Positions 1 through 8,363 of a stretch of DNA of 64,000 bases are shown here, one piece after another. The position numbers were made by a program, and so were the translations under genes. Below the pieces are notes generated by a model that was not told the DNA's origin, searched no databases, and saw nothing but the letters and a program-made list of their open reading frames with translations. Source of the stretch: Enterobacter sp. kpr-6 (GTDB lineage Bacteria; Pseudomonadota; Gammaproteobacteria; Enterobacterales; Enterobacteriaceae); the NCBI RefSeq assembly GCF_900116015.1, contig NZ_FOYH01000008.1, forward strand, positions 62,001-126,000. The letters run 5' to 3'. Numbering within the stretch: position 1 is the first letter of the stretch; each line of letters begins with the position of its first letter.

Positions 1-1
1 T

Positions 2-2104
2 GAGCAGATCGCCTGCCACTATATTTTGAGCGGCGACGCGGACATGCTGATTAACGTGGTGGATGGTTCCAACCTTGAGCGCAACCTCTACCTCACGCTG
101 CAACTGCTGGAACTGGGCATTCCCTGCGTGGTGGCGCTCAACATGCTGGATATCGCCGAGAAACAAAAAATCCGTATCGACATCGATGCCCTTTCCGCCC
201 GCTTAGGCTGCCCGGTGGTTCCGCTGGTGTCGACGCGCGGACGCGGTATCGAAGCCCTGAAACTGGCGATCGATCGCCATCAGGCCAACGCCGATATTCC
301 GCTGGTGCATTACGCCCAGCCTCTGCTGCGTGAGGCTGACGCGCTGGCCGCTGCCATGGCAGCTGATATGCCCGCCAGACAGCGCCGCTGGCTGGGTCTG
401 CAAATGCTCGAAGGCGATATCTACAGCCGCAGCTATGCGGGAAGCGCGGCACAAAATCTGCCGGACGCCCTGGCGCGTCTGCAACAGGAGATGGACGATC
501 CGGGTCTGCACATCGCCGATGCCCGCTATCAGACCATCGCCGCCGTCTGCGACGCGGTGAGCAACACCTTAACCGCCGAGCCAAGCCGCTTTACCGCCGC
601 GATGGATAACATCATCCTCAACCGCTTCCTTGGCCTGCCGATCTTTTTGCTGGTGATGTACGTGATGTTCGTGCTCGCTATCAACATCGGTGGCGCGTTG
701 TCGCCGATTTTCGACGCCGGGTCGGTCGCTATTTTCATTCACGGCATTCAGTGGGTCGGCTACACGCTGCACTTCCCGGAATGGCTGACCATTTTCCTCG
801 CCCAGGGGCTGGGTGGCGGCATCAATACCGTGCTGCCGCTGGTGCCGCAAATCGGCATGATGTATCTGTTCCTCTCCTTCCTGGAAGACTCCGGCTATAT
901 GGCGCGCGCGGCGTTTGTGATGGATCGCCTGATGCAGTCGCTGGGCCTGCCGGGTAAATCCTTTGTGCCGCTGATTGTCGGCTTCGGCTGCAACGTGCCG
1001 GCGGTGATGGGCGCACGCACGCTGGATGCACCGCGTGAACGCCTGATGACCATCATGATGGCCCCCTTCATGTCCTGCGGCGCACGGCTGGCGATTTTCG
1101 CCGTCTTCGCCGCCGCCTTCTTCGGGCAGCAGGGCGCGCTGGCGGTGTTTTCGCTGTATGTGCTCGGCATCGTGATGGCCATCCTCACCGGGCTGATGCT
1201 CAAACACACCATCATGCGCGGCGAAGCGTCGCCGTTTGTGATGGAACTGCCGGTCTACCATGTTCCGCACCTGAAAAGCCTGTTCATCCAGACCTGGCAG
1301 CGCCTGAAAGGGTTTGTGCTGCGGGCGGGGAAAGTGATTGTAGTGGTGAGTATTTTCTTAAGTGCGCTGAACAGTTTCACGATCCATGGCGAGGCGGCGA
1401 AAAGCATTGATGATTCCGCGCTGGCTTCGGTCAGCCGCGTCTTTACGCCGCTGTTAAAACCGATCGGCATTCATGAAGATCACTGGCAGGCAACCGTCGG
1501 ACTGTTCACCGGCGCGATGGCAAAAGAAGTGGTGGTCGGGACGTTAAACACCCTCTACACCGCGGAAACCATCGAAGACGCGCCCTTCGATCCGGCGCAG
1601 TTCAGCCTGACCGACGAACTGGCGGGCGCAGCGGCTGAAACCTGGCAGAGCCTGGTGGACACCTTAAGCCTGAGCGTACTGGCGAACCCGATTGAAGCCA
1701 GCAAAGGCGATGGCGAAATGGCGACCGGCAGCATGGGCGTAATGAGCGAGAAGTTTGGCAGCCCCGCCGCCGCCTACAGCTACCTGATTTTTGTCCTGCT
1801 TTACGTGCCGTGCATTTCGGTGATGGGGGCGATTGCCCGCGAATCGAGCCGTGGCTGGATGGGCTTCTCCATTCTCTGGGGGCTGAACATCGCGTATTCC
1901 CTCTCCACGCTGTTCTACCAGATGGCGAGCTTCAGCGCCCACCCACGTTACAGCCTGGTGTGCATTCTGGCGGTGATTCTGTTTAACGTCATCGTGATTG
2001 GCGCGCTGCGCCGTGCCAGAAGTCGGGTGGACGTCAACCTGCTGGCGACGCGCAAAACGGCGGCAAGCTGCGACGATTGCCGCCCAGCCAGCGATTGTCA
2101 TTAA
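2..2104 (+). CDS. feoB: FeoB ferrous iron transporter, 5' end missing
   Basis: FeoB is the GTP-dependent inner-membrane Fe(II) permease. The window starts inside the gene. Reading in frame from base 2 gives 700 residues, so about 73 N-terminal residues (P-loop and switch I of the G domain) lie off the left edge. Present are the G4 motif NMLD, the G5-like VSTRGRG stretch, the helical linker, and the membrane part with its two Gate-like repeats, including [10 protein letters not shown], a GFGCNVP motif and a later VPCISVMGA segment whose cysteines are typical of FeoB. The sequence follows E. coli FeoB closely to the C-terminal CDDC...DCH tail. feoC begins 10 bp downstream, so this is the 3' part of a feoABC operon. 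Its control region is outside the window. Confidence 0.97.
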   Translation, partial: EQIACHYILSGDADMLINVVDGSNLERNLYLTLQLLELGIPCVVALNMLDIAEKQKIRIDIDALSARLGCPVVPLVSTRGRGIEALKLAIDRHQANADIPLVHYAQPLLREADALAAAMAADMPARQRRWLGLQMLEGDIYSRSYAGSAAQNLPDALARLQQEMDDPGLHIADARYQTIAAVCDAVSNTLTAEPSRFTAAMDNIILNRFLGLPIFLLVMYVMFVLAINIGGALSPIFDAGSVAIFIHGIQWVGYTLHFPEWLTIFLAQGLGGGINTVLPLVPQIGMMYLFLSFLEDSGYMARAAFVMDRLMQSLGLPGKSFVPLIVGFGCNVPAVMGARTLDAPRERLMTIMMAPFMSCGARLAIFAVFAAAFFGQQGALAVFSLYVLGIVMAILTGLMLKHTIMRGEASPFVMELPVYHVPHLKSLFIQTWQRLKGFVLRAGKVIVVVSIFLSALNSFTIHGEAAKSIDDSALASVSRVFTPLLKPIGIHEDHWQATVGLFTGAMAKEVVVGTLNTLYTAETIEDAPFDPAQFSLTDELAGAAAETWQSLVDTLSLSVLANPIEASKGDGEMATGSMGVMSEKFGSPAAAYSYLIFVLLYVPCISVMGAIARESSRGWMGFSILWGLNIAYSLSTLFYQMASFSAHPRYSLVCILAVILFNVIVIGALRRARSRVDVNLLATRKTAASCDDCRPASDCH

Positions 2105-2114
2105 GGAGAAGAAC

Positions 2115-2351
2115 ATGGCGTCGTTAATTGCGCTTCGGGACATGCTCGCCCTGCAGGGCAGAATGGAGGCCAGCGCGCTCAGCATGGCGCTGCATACGCC
2201 GCGCCCGATGATCGACGCCATGTTAAGCCGCATGGAGGCGCTGGGCAAAGTCCGGCGCATTCAGGAGGAACCGTCGGGCTGCCTGACCGGGCAGTGCCGG
2301 AGCTGCCCGGACGGTAAAGCCTGCCTGCGGGAGTGGTGGGCGTTGCGCTAA
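2115..2351 (+). CDS. feoC: FeoC, small Fe-S/winged-helix protein
   Basis: A 78-residue protein, the same length as E. coli FeoC. It has an N-terminal winged-helix fold and a C-terminal cysteine cluster spaced CX4CX2CX5C, ending LREWWALR. In the family this cluster can bind an Fe-S centre, and FeoC protects or modulates FeoB. The ATG at 2115 is chosen because it follows an AAGGAGAAG ribosome site 10 bp after the feoB stop; in-frame codons upstream lie inside feoB. Its stop overlaps the stop of bioH on the other strand by 4 bp (CTAA). In E. coli K-12 rpnA (yhgA) lies between these two genes; it is absent here. Confidence 0.95.
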   Translation: MASLIALRDMLALQGRMEASALSMALHTPRPMIDAMLSRMEALGKVRRIQEEPSGCLTGQCRSCPDGKACLREWWALR

Positions 2352-3121
2352 AGCATGCGCGCTTTCAGATCCACAAGCGCCTGGCAGAATTCCTCAGGGT
2401 GCGAGATAAACGGCGCGTGTGCCGCTTTCAGGAACATCACCGACTCGCTGGCAGGCCACATTTCATCAAGTAACGGCACGATTTTGCGCGGTACCAGTCC
2501 ATCAAGTCGGCCATAAATCCGCAAAAACGGCAGCGTCAGCCCGGCAAGCGGTTCGCACAGATCGACAGTTTTCAGGATCTCCAGCCCGCCATTCAGCACA
2601 GCTTCACCCGGTATCGGCAGCGCGAGCACCGCGCTTTTGAGCTTGCGCGCGTCGGCCCTGGCCGTTTCCGTCCCCATGGTTTGCAGCGCCAGAAAACGCT
2701 CCACGGTACGCTGGAAATCCTCGCGCAACTGCTGCTGAAAGCCCGACAGTACTTCTGGCTTGATGCCAGGCCAGTCACCTTCCGCGCTAAAACAGGGAGA
2801 AGACGCCACCGTGACCAGCGCGCTGACCCGATCGGCTGCCGTTAACGCCACCTGACTTGCCACCAGCCCGCCGAGACTCCAGCCGAGCCAGATCGCCTTT
2901 TGCGGCGCGCGCGCCAGCACAATCTCCGCCATCTCATCGAGCGTCAGTGCGCCAAACCCCTGGCTGCGACCATAGCCCGGCAGATCAACCAGATGCAGGG
3001 TAAAATGCGAGGCCAGTTCCGCCGTAATGCAGTCCCACACCTGGGCGTTCAGCCCCCATCCGTGCAGCAGCACAAGATGACAATTTCCTTCGCCAGTGGT
3101 GTGCCACCAGATGTCATTCAT
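2348..3121 (-). CDS. bioH: BioH, pimeloyl-ACP methyl ester esterase
   Basis: This alpha/beta hydrolase removes the methyl group from pimeloyl-ACP methyl ester, ending the BioC-BioH route to the pimelate part of biotin. It has 257 residues (E. coli 256). The nucleophile elbow GWSLGG places the catalytic Ser at residue 82; [10 protein letters not shown] carries the Asp and [10 protein letters not shown] the His of the triad. The [10 protein letters not shown] oxyanion region is near the N-terminus. It is a single gene, divergent from gntX with 37 bp between the two starts, so the two promoters must lie within or very near that gap or inside the opposite gene. Confidence 0.96.
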   Translation of the reverse strand: MNDIWWHTTGEGNCHLVLLHGWGLNAQVWDCITAELASHFTLHLVDLPGYGRSQGFGALTLDEMAEIVLARAPQKAIWLGWSLGGLVASQVALTAADRVSALVTVASSPCFSAEGDWPGIKPEVLSGFQQQLREDFQRTVERFLALQTMGTETARADARKLKSAVLALPIPGEAVLNGGLEILKTVDLCEPLAGLTLPFLRIYGRLDGLVPRKIVPLLDEMWPASESVMFLKAAHAPFISHPEEFCQALVDLKARML

Positions 3122-3158
3122 CAGTTAAGGTTCTCTTTCACAAACAAGGAGGTTGCCC

Positions 3159-3842
3159 ATGCTAACAGCGCCCGGCTTATGCTGGCTATGCCGAATGCCA
3201 CTCGCCCTTGCCCGCTGGGGGATCTGTTCCGTCTGTACGCAGGCGTTGAAAATGCAAATAAATGTCTGCCCGCAGTGCGGCTTACCGGCAACCTGTGGGG
3301 TATTCCCCTGTGGACGCTGCCTGCAAAAACCACCGCCGTGGCAGGCGCTGGTGGCGGTGAATGATTATCTTCCGCCCCTCAGCACGCTGATCCACCGGCT
3401 GAAGTTTTTACACCAGCCTGACATCGCCGGGGCGCTGGCCCGCCTGTTGCTCATTGCCGCGCAAAATGCCCGACGGCAGCAGGGGCACCCGTGGCCAGAC
3501 AGACTCATCGCCGTGCCGCTCGCCACGCGCCGCCAGTGGCAGCGGGGATTTAATCAAAGTGATTTACTGTGCCGCCCGCTCGCCCGCTGGCTGGGCTGTG
3601 AATATGACCCCTGCGCGATAAAACGTATTCGCGCCACGCCCGTCCAGCATCATCTGCGCGCCCGGTTACGTCGGCAAAATGTGAAAAATGCCTTCCGCCT
3701 TGAATTGCCAGTGCGCGGTCTCCATATCGCTATAGTGGATGATGTCGTCACTACCGGCAGCACCGCCGCTGAAATTGCTCACCTGCTGTTACGAAGCGGC
3801 GCGGCAACTGTTCAGGTATGGTGCCTGTGTCGAACCTTGTAG
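3159..3842 (+). CDS. gntX: GntX/ComF-type phosphoribosyltransferase-like protein
   Basis: A 227-residue ComF-family protein. The N-terminal third carries paired cysteines (CWLC, CSVC, CPQC, CGRC) expected to bind zinc. The C-terminal half has the phosphoribosyltransferase signature VDDVVTTGSTAAE. E. coli GntX/YhgH has the same length and layout. It is linked by name to gluconate use and by family to DNA-uptake and competence proteins; its biochemical role is not settled. The ATG at 3159 is chosen over an in-frame TTG at 3153 because AGGAGG at 3147-3152 gives a 6-base spacer. nfuA follows 58 bp downstream. Confidence 0.93.
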   Translation: MLTAPGLCWLCRMPLALARWGICSVCTQALKMQINVCPQCGLPATCGVFPCGRCLQKPPPWQALVAVNDYLPPLSTLIHRLKFLHQPDIAGALARLLLIAAQNARRQQGHPWPDRLIAVPLATRRQWQRGFNQSDLLCRPLARWLGCEYDPCAIKRIRATPVQHHLRARLRRQNVKNAFRLELPVRGLHIAIVDDVVTTGSTAAEIAHLLLRSGAATVQVWCLCRTL

Positions 3843-3900
3843 AGCCTCGATGATGGGCGTATTATAACCAGGTAAAATAGTCAACTATTAGGCCATTGCT

Positions 3901-4476
3901 ATGATCCATATTTCCGACGCTGCACAAGCGCACTTTGCCAAACTGCTGGCAAATCAGGAAGAAGGAACACAAATCCGCGTATTTGTGATTAATCCGGGCA
4001 CCCCAAACGCCGAATGTGGCGTCTCTTACTGTCCGCCGGACGCAGTGGAAGCATCTGACACCGCCCTTAAATTTGATCTGCTGACGGCTTACGTTGATGA
4101 ACTGAGCGCGCCTTATCTGGACGATGCAGAAATCGACTTCGTTACCGATCAGCTCGGCTCGCAGCTCACGCTGAAAGCGCCGAACGCCAAAATGCGTAAA
4201 GTTTCCGGCGATGCGCCGCTGATGGAACGCGTGGATTACATGATCCAGTCGCAGGTTAACCCGCAACTGGCAGGCCACGGCGGTCGTGTAACGCTGATGG
4301 AAATCACCGAAGAAGGCTACGCCATTCTGCAATTTGGCGGCGGCTGTAACGGTTGTTCCATGGTCGACGTTACGCTGAAAGAAGGGATCGAGAAGCAGTT
4401 GCTGAACGAGTTCCCGGAACTGAAAGGCGTGCGCGATCTGACCGAGCACCAGCGCGGCGAGCACTCCTACTACTGA
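3901..4476 (+). CDS. nfuA: NfuA, Fe-S cluster carrier
   Basis: NfuA carries [4Fe-4S] clusters to target enzymes and matters most under oxidative stress or iron shortage. It has 191 residues, identical in length to E. coli. An A-type-like N-terminal domain (about 1-100) is followed by a Nfu domain with the GGGCNGCSM motif, so Cys149 and Cys152 are the cluster ligands. The N-terminal domain has lost the cysteines of true A-type carriers, as is normal for this family. It has its own 58-bp upstream gap. A REP-like hairpin follows the stop. Confidence 0.96.
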   Translation: MIHISDAAQAHFAKLLANQEEGTQIRVFVINPGTPNAECGVSYCPPDAVEASDTALKFDLLTAYVDELSAPYLDDAEIDFVTDQLGSQLTLKAPNAKMRKVSGDAPLMERVDYMIQSQVNPQLAGHGGRVTLMEITEEGYAILQFGGGCNGCSMVDVTLKEGIEKQLLNEFPELKGVRDLTEHQRGEHSYY

Positions 4477-4490
4477 TTTGCCTTCCCCAT

Positions 4491-4515
4491 GCCCGGTGGC
4501 GCAAGCGTACCGGGC
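4491..4515. repeat. REP-like palindrome after nfuA
   Basis: A 25-base imperfect palindrome with arms GCCCGGT and ACCGGGC around GGCGCAAGCGT. This is the general shape of an enterobacterial REP (PU) unit. It lies 14 bp past the nfuA stop and may protect the 3' end or halt transcription. It differs in sequence from the CCCTCACCC family found elsewhere in the window. Confidence 0.7.
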
Positions 4516-4616
4516 AATACCTCAAAGATTAACATCCCCGTCACATTGCTGTGTCAGAGTATGACGCACATCTCACTTCTCACATTTTACCTGCCAGGGT
4601 CATTCTCAACCCTCAC

Positions 4617-4632
4617 ATGTTACCCGTATCAT
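4617..4632. promoter_or_regulatory. GntR operator, upstream of gntT
   Basis: TGTTACCCGTATCA at 4618-4631 matches the GntR palindrome TGTTACC-SR-TAACA at 13 of 14 positions. It lies about 165 bp before gntT. GntR repression lifted by gluconate is established for E. coli gntT. Confidence 0.75.
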
Positions 4633-4760
4633 CCTCGCGAGTACTGCCCCAGGTTTCCAGAGCAGCTAAACTTTTGTTTAAACCTATATCTAAGCTGTCG
4701 CAGTGCCGTAAGTTCTCTGTTCCCGTGCGGGATAATTGGTAGCGTTAGTTAAGCCGTTTA

Positions 4761-4774
4761 CGTTACCCATAACA
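4761..4774. promoter_or_regulatory. Second GntR operator in gntT leader
   Basis: CGTTACCCATAACA matches the GntR consensus at 12 of 14 positions and lies 20 bp before the gntT start, so it is probably transcribed. Together with the site at 4617 it gives two operators about 145 bp apart, an arrangement also described for E. coli gntT. Confidence 0.65.
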
Positions 4775-4794
4775 AATCAAAGGCCAGGTAAATC

Positions 4795-6111
4795 ATGCCA
4801 TTAGTCATTGTTGCTATCGGTGTCATCCTCTTATTACTGTTAATGATCCGTTTCAAACTGAACGGATTTATTGCCCTGATTCTGGTGGCGCTTGCCGTTG
4901 GGTTGATGCAGGGTATGCCCGTCGACAAAGTGATCGCCTCCATTAAAGCGGGCGTTGGCGGCACGCTGGGCAGTCTTGCGTTAATCATGGGCTTTGGCGC
5001 GATGCTCGGCAAAATGCTGGCCGACTGCGGCGGCGCACAGCGCATTGCCACTACGCTTATCGATAAATTCGGGCAAAAGTACATTCAGTGGGCGGTGGTG
5101 CTGACCGGGTTTACCGTTGGTTTCGCCCTGTTCTATGAAGTGGGATTTGTGCTGTTACTGCCGCTGGTGTTCACCATCGCGGCGAAAGCACGTGTACCGC
5201 TGCTGTACGTGGGTGTGCCGATGGCTGCCGCTCTGTCCGTGACGCACGGCTTCCTGCCGCCGCACCCAGGCCCGACCGCTATCGCCACCATTTTCCATGC
5301 CGATATGGGTAAAACCCTGCTGTACGGTACGCTGCTGGCGATCCCGACTGTCATCCTGGCCGGCCCGGTTTATGCGCGCTTTTTGAAAAATATCGACAAG
5401 CCGATCCCGGAAGGTCTGTATAACGCGAAAACCTTCACCGAAGCGGAAATGCCGAGCTTTGGCGTCAGCGTCTGGACATCGCTGGTGCCGGTGATCCTGA
5501 TGGCGGGCCGCGCGATTGCAGAGATGGTGTTGCCGAAAGGTCATGCGATCCTGCCTTACGCTGAATTCCTCGGCGACCCGGTCATGGCAACGCTGATTGC
5601 GGTACTGATTGCGATCTTTACCTTTGGTCTGAACCGTGGCCGTTCCATGGACGAGATCACCGAGACGATTACTTCCTCGATTAAAATCATCGCCATGATG
5701 CTGCTGATTATCGGCGGTGGCGGTGCGTTCAAGCAGGTGCTGGTCGACAGCGGCGTGGATAAATACATTGCAGCGATGATGCACTCCACCAGCCTGTCAC
5801 CGCTGTTTATGGCGTGGTCTATCGCAGCCGTACTGCGTATCGCGCTGGGTTCTGCGACCGTTGCGGCGATCACCGCTGGCGGTATTGCGGCTCCGCTGAT
5901 TGCCACGACAGGCGTAAGCCCTGAGTTGATGGTGATTGCGGTAGGTTCTGGTAGCGTGATTTTCTCTCACGTGAACGATCCGGGATTCTGGCTGTTCAAG
6001 GAGTATTTCAACCTGACGATCGGTGAAACCATCAAGTCCTGGTCTGCACTGGAAACCATTATTTCGCTGTGTGGTCTGGTTGGGTGTTTGCTGCTGGGGA
6101 TGGTGATTTAA
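4795..6111 (+). CDS. gntT: GntT, high-affinity gluconate:H+ symporter
   Basis: Imports gluconate across the inner membrane. It has 438 residues, the same as E. coli GntT, and is hydrophobic throughout with a dozen or more membrane segments of the GntP permease family. Family blocks are visible: GGTLGSLALIMGFGAMLGKML, FYEVGFVLLLPLVF, LPPHPGPTAIA, IIGGGGAFKQVLVDSGV and VGSGSVIFSHVNDPGFWL. It is a single gene with two GntR operators upstream. With gntK, gntU and gntR 25 kb away it forms the GntI system. A composite palindromic element separates it from the convergent malQ. Confidence 0.96.
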   Translation: MPLVIVAIGVILLLLLMIRFKLNGFIALILVALAVGLMQGMPVDKVIASIKAGVGGTLGSLALIMGFGAMLGKMLADCGGAQRIATTLIDKFGQKYIQWAVVLTGFTVGFALFYEVGFVLLLPLVFTIAAKARVPLLYVGVPMAAALSVTHGFLPPHPGPTAIATIFHADMGKTLLYGTLLAIPTVILAGPVYARFLKNIDKPIPEGLYNAKTFTEAEMPSFGVSVWTSLVPVILMAGRAIAEMVLPKGHAILPYAEFLGDPVMATLIAVLIAIFTFGLNRGRSMDEITETITSSIKIIAMMLLIIGGGGAFKQVLVDSGVDKYIAAMMHSTSLSPLFMAWSIAAVLRIALGSATVAAITAGGIAAPLIATTGVSPELMVIAVGSGSVIFSHVNDPGFWLFKEYFNLTIGETIKSWSALETIISLCGLVGCLLLGMVI

Positions 6112-6120
6112 TTTCGTTAC

Positions 6121-6261
6121 CCCCTCACCCCGGCCCTCTCCCTAAGGGAGAGGGAGAAGTCCAGCCAGTGCACAATTCGTCCCCTCTCCCTGAGGGAGAG
6201 GGAAGTCCAGCCGGTGCACAATCTGTCCCCTCTCCCTGTGGGAGAGGGTTAGGGTGAGGGG
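6121..6261. repeat. Composite palindromic element A (gntT/malQ)
   Basis: Three CCCTCTCCC-n-GGGAGAGGG hairpin units. The left end reads CCCTCACCCCGG and the right end TTAGGGTGAGGG. The two spacers contain related AGTCCAGCCRGTGCACAAT stretches, a different spacer class from most other copies. It lies between the stops of two convergent genes, where it may work as a bidirectional terminator. Confidence 0.85.
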
Positions 6262-6270
6262 AAAACCACT

Positions 6271-8355
6271 CTACTTCTTCTTACCCGCCGCTTTCCGCCG
6301 TTTATCCAGATCCTTAATCAGCCTGTTCACCCCATCATCGGCAAACATCTGCTTCACCGTCGTGGACAACTTACGCCGCCAGTTTTTGTACTCGTAGCTG
6401 GTACCCGGAATGTTCACCGGGCCGGGCATATCCAGCCAGTCCTCCGGTTGCAGCCCAAGCAGCGCGCTATTACTGTCAGCGATATAGCGTTGCATTGCGC
6501 GGTTAAGCGTGGCGCTCATCGGCATTTTTGCCGCATTGCGCCCGGCGCGTTTTGGCAGACAGCCGTGCTGATGCAGAGCTTCCAGCAGCCCCTGCTTCGC
6601 CCTGTCGCGGTCCTGATACAACCCTTGCAGCACCTCTTCATCCGGGTACAGCCCCAGCGTCTTACCGAGCGTCAAATCTCCGGCTTCCCAGTACCCTCTG
6701 AGCGTCGGCAGATCGTGCGTGGTCGCCACCGCCATTGACTGAGCGGGCCAGGCTTCCGGCGCGCGGAAACCTTTGGCGGTATTTTCAAAATAGAGCACTT
6801 TGTAGGAATAAACGCCGCTGTCGCGCAGTTTGCTGACGATCTCGACCGGCACCGTCCCCAGATCTTCGCCGATGACCATGCACTGATGGCGCTGACTTTC
6901 CAGCGCGAGGATCGCCAGCAAATCGTCCACCGGATACTGCACGTAAGCGCCCTGGTCCGCGGTCTCGCCATAGGGGATCCACCACAGCCGCAGCATCGAC
7001 ATCACATGATCGATACGCAGCGCGCCGCAGCTTCGCATATTGGCGCGCAGCAGTTCGATAAACGGCGCATAGGCGCGGGCGGTCATCACATGCGGGTCCA
7101 TCGGTGGCAGACCCCAGTTTTGTCCGAGCGGGCCGAGGATATCCGGCGGTGCGCCGACGGACGCTTTCAGGCAGTAGAGATCGCGGTCGCACCAGGTTTC
7201 CGCCCCGCCTTCTGCCACGCCGACCGCCAGATCGCGGTACAGCCCAATCGGCATTTCAAATTGCTGGCTGGTTTCCCAGCACCGGGCAAATTGCGTCGCC
7301 GCCAGCCATTGCAGCCACAGGTAAAAATTCACCTCGTCGGCAGACTCTTTACAGAAGCGTTTGACCTCCGGGCTGTCGGTACGCTGCAGCCCTTTCGGCC
7401 AGACCGGCCAGCCCCAGCGCAACTCATCTTCTTTCACCTGCTGAGCGTGCAGCGCATCAAAAGCGGCCTGCCAGTAGAGGCTTTCCCCGCCCTGCTGCAC
7501 AAATTCCGCAAACGCCGCTTTTTGCGCGTCGTCGTCAGCACGGGTGACAAACACTTTCCACGCCATTTTCAGCGCCGCCATTTTCAGCGCGGCAACCGTG
7601 GCGTACTCCACCCACTCGCTGTCGCGCGCGGATTTCAGCGTTTGCTGCGTGGAAGGCATCTGCCACCACGCCTGCGCCTCTTCACTTTGCCGGAAATCTT
7701 CAACCGCATTCACGTCGATATAAATGACGTTCAGCCAGCGGCGTGACGACGGGCTGTACGGGCTGGCGCTTTCCGGGTTCGCCGGATAGAGCGCATGGAT
7801 CGGGTTCAGGCCGATAAACGACCCGCCCCGCTTCGCCACATCGGTGAGCATGGCATTAAGATCGCCGAAGTCGCCAATGCCCCAGTTTTGTTCAGAACGC
7901 AGGGTGTAAAGCTGCACACACGCGCCCCAGATTTTTTTGCCTTCCAGCAGCGCTGCCGGTTCATAGCAGCGTTTCGGCGCGACGATCACCTGGCACTGCC
8001 AGCGATGCGCGTCCTGACTCAGCGTCAGCGAGTGGTAACCCGCAGGCAGTTTGGTCGGCAGGTTAAACGCCTTGCCGCCACTGGCTTTGCCTTTATGTTG
8101 CTGCCCTTCTTCGGTCGTCAGCGTCCAGGTAAATTCGCCGCTGCCGTCGAGGGGAAGCGGCATCTTTTTACCCTGGATAAACACCTTTACCGCAGGGATC
8201 GGTGCCGCTGCACCGCGCTTTTCGCTGCGGTGCATGGCGTCCAGCAAACGCTGCTTCGTGTCGGCTGCAATCGACTGCGGTTTGCCGTGAGCATTGATGT
8301 ACTGAGGACTGATCCCCGCCGCCAGCGCGGCACTATCAAGACGTTTGCTTTCCAT
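6271..8355 (-). CDS. malQ: MalQ, 4-alpha-glucanotransferase (amylomaltase)
   Basis: A cytoplasmic GH77 enzyme that transfers maltosyl and longer dextrinyl groups between maltodextrins, releasing glucose and making longer chains for MalP. It has 694 residues, as in E. coli. The catalytic motifs are present: RIDHVM (nucleophile Asp), IGEDLGTVP (acid/base Glu) and TTHDLPTLRGYW (third Asp). The N-terminal quarter is the extra domain typical of enterobacterial MalQ. It lies 8 bp downstream of malP in one malPQ operon driven by MalT. The C-terminus is lysine-rich (KRRKAAGKKK). It is intact. Confidence 0.97.
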   Translation of the reverse strand: MESKRLDSAALAAGISPQYINAHGKPQSIAADTKQRLLDAMHRSEKRGAAAPIPAVKVFIQGKKMPLPLDGSGEFTWTLTTEEGQQHKGKASGGKAFNLPTKLPAGYHSLTLSQDAHRWQCQVIVAPKRCYEPAALLEGKKIWGACVQLYTLRSEQNWGIGDFGDLNAMLTDVAKRGGSFIGLNPIHALYPANPESASPYSPSSRRWLNVIYIDVNAVEDFRQSEEAQAWWQMPSTQQTLKSARDSEWVEYATVAALKMAALKMAWKVFVTRADDDAQKAAFAEFVQQGGESLYWQAAFDALHAQQVKEDELRWGWPVWPKGLQRTDSPEVKRFCKESADEVNFYLWLQWLAATQFARCWETSQQFEMPIGLYRDLAVGVAEGGAETWCDRDLYCLKASVGAPPDILGPLGQNWGLPPMDPHVMTARAYAPFIELLRANMRSCGALRIDHVMSMLRLWWIPYGETADQGAYVQYPVDDLLAILALESQRHQCMVIGEDLGTVPVEIVSKLRDSGVYSYKVLYFENTAKGFRAPEAWPAQSMAVATTHDLPTLRGYWEAGDLTLGKTLGLYPDEEVLQGLYQDRDRAKQGLLEALHQHGCLPKRAGRNAAKMPMSATLNRAMQRYIADSNSALLGLQPEDWLDMPGPVNIPGTSYEYKNWRRKLSTTVKQMFADDGVNRLIKDLDKRRKAAGKKK

Positions 8356-8363
8356 GGTTTTCC

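Larger units (their letters stand above)
4477..4794. other. Intergenic region nfuA-gntT (318 bp)
   Basis: A gene-free stretch holding a REP-like hairpin just after nfuA and the gntT control region with two GntR-type operators. The rest has no convincing coding sequence: the short reading frames here have no ribosome sites and no familiar composition. Confidence 0.8.

Noticed and set aside
4551-4580. CRP site upstream of gntT
   Set aside because: Only fragments of TGTGA/TCACA match; too weak to claim although CRP control would be expected.
4489-4752. Short plus-strand frames between nfuA and gntT
   Set aside because: They contain the REP hairpin and a GntR operator, and have no ribosome site or protein-like composition.
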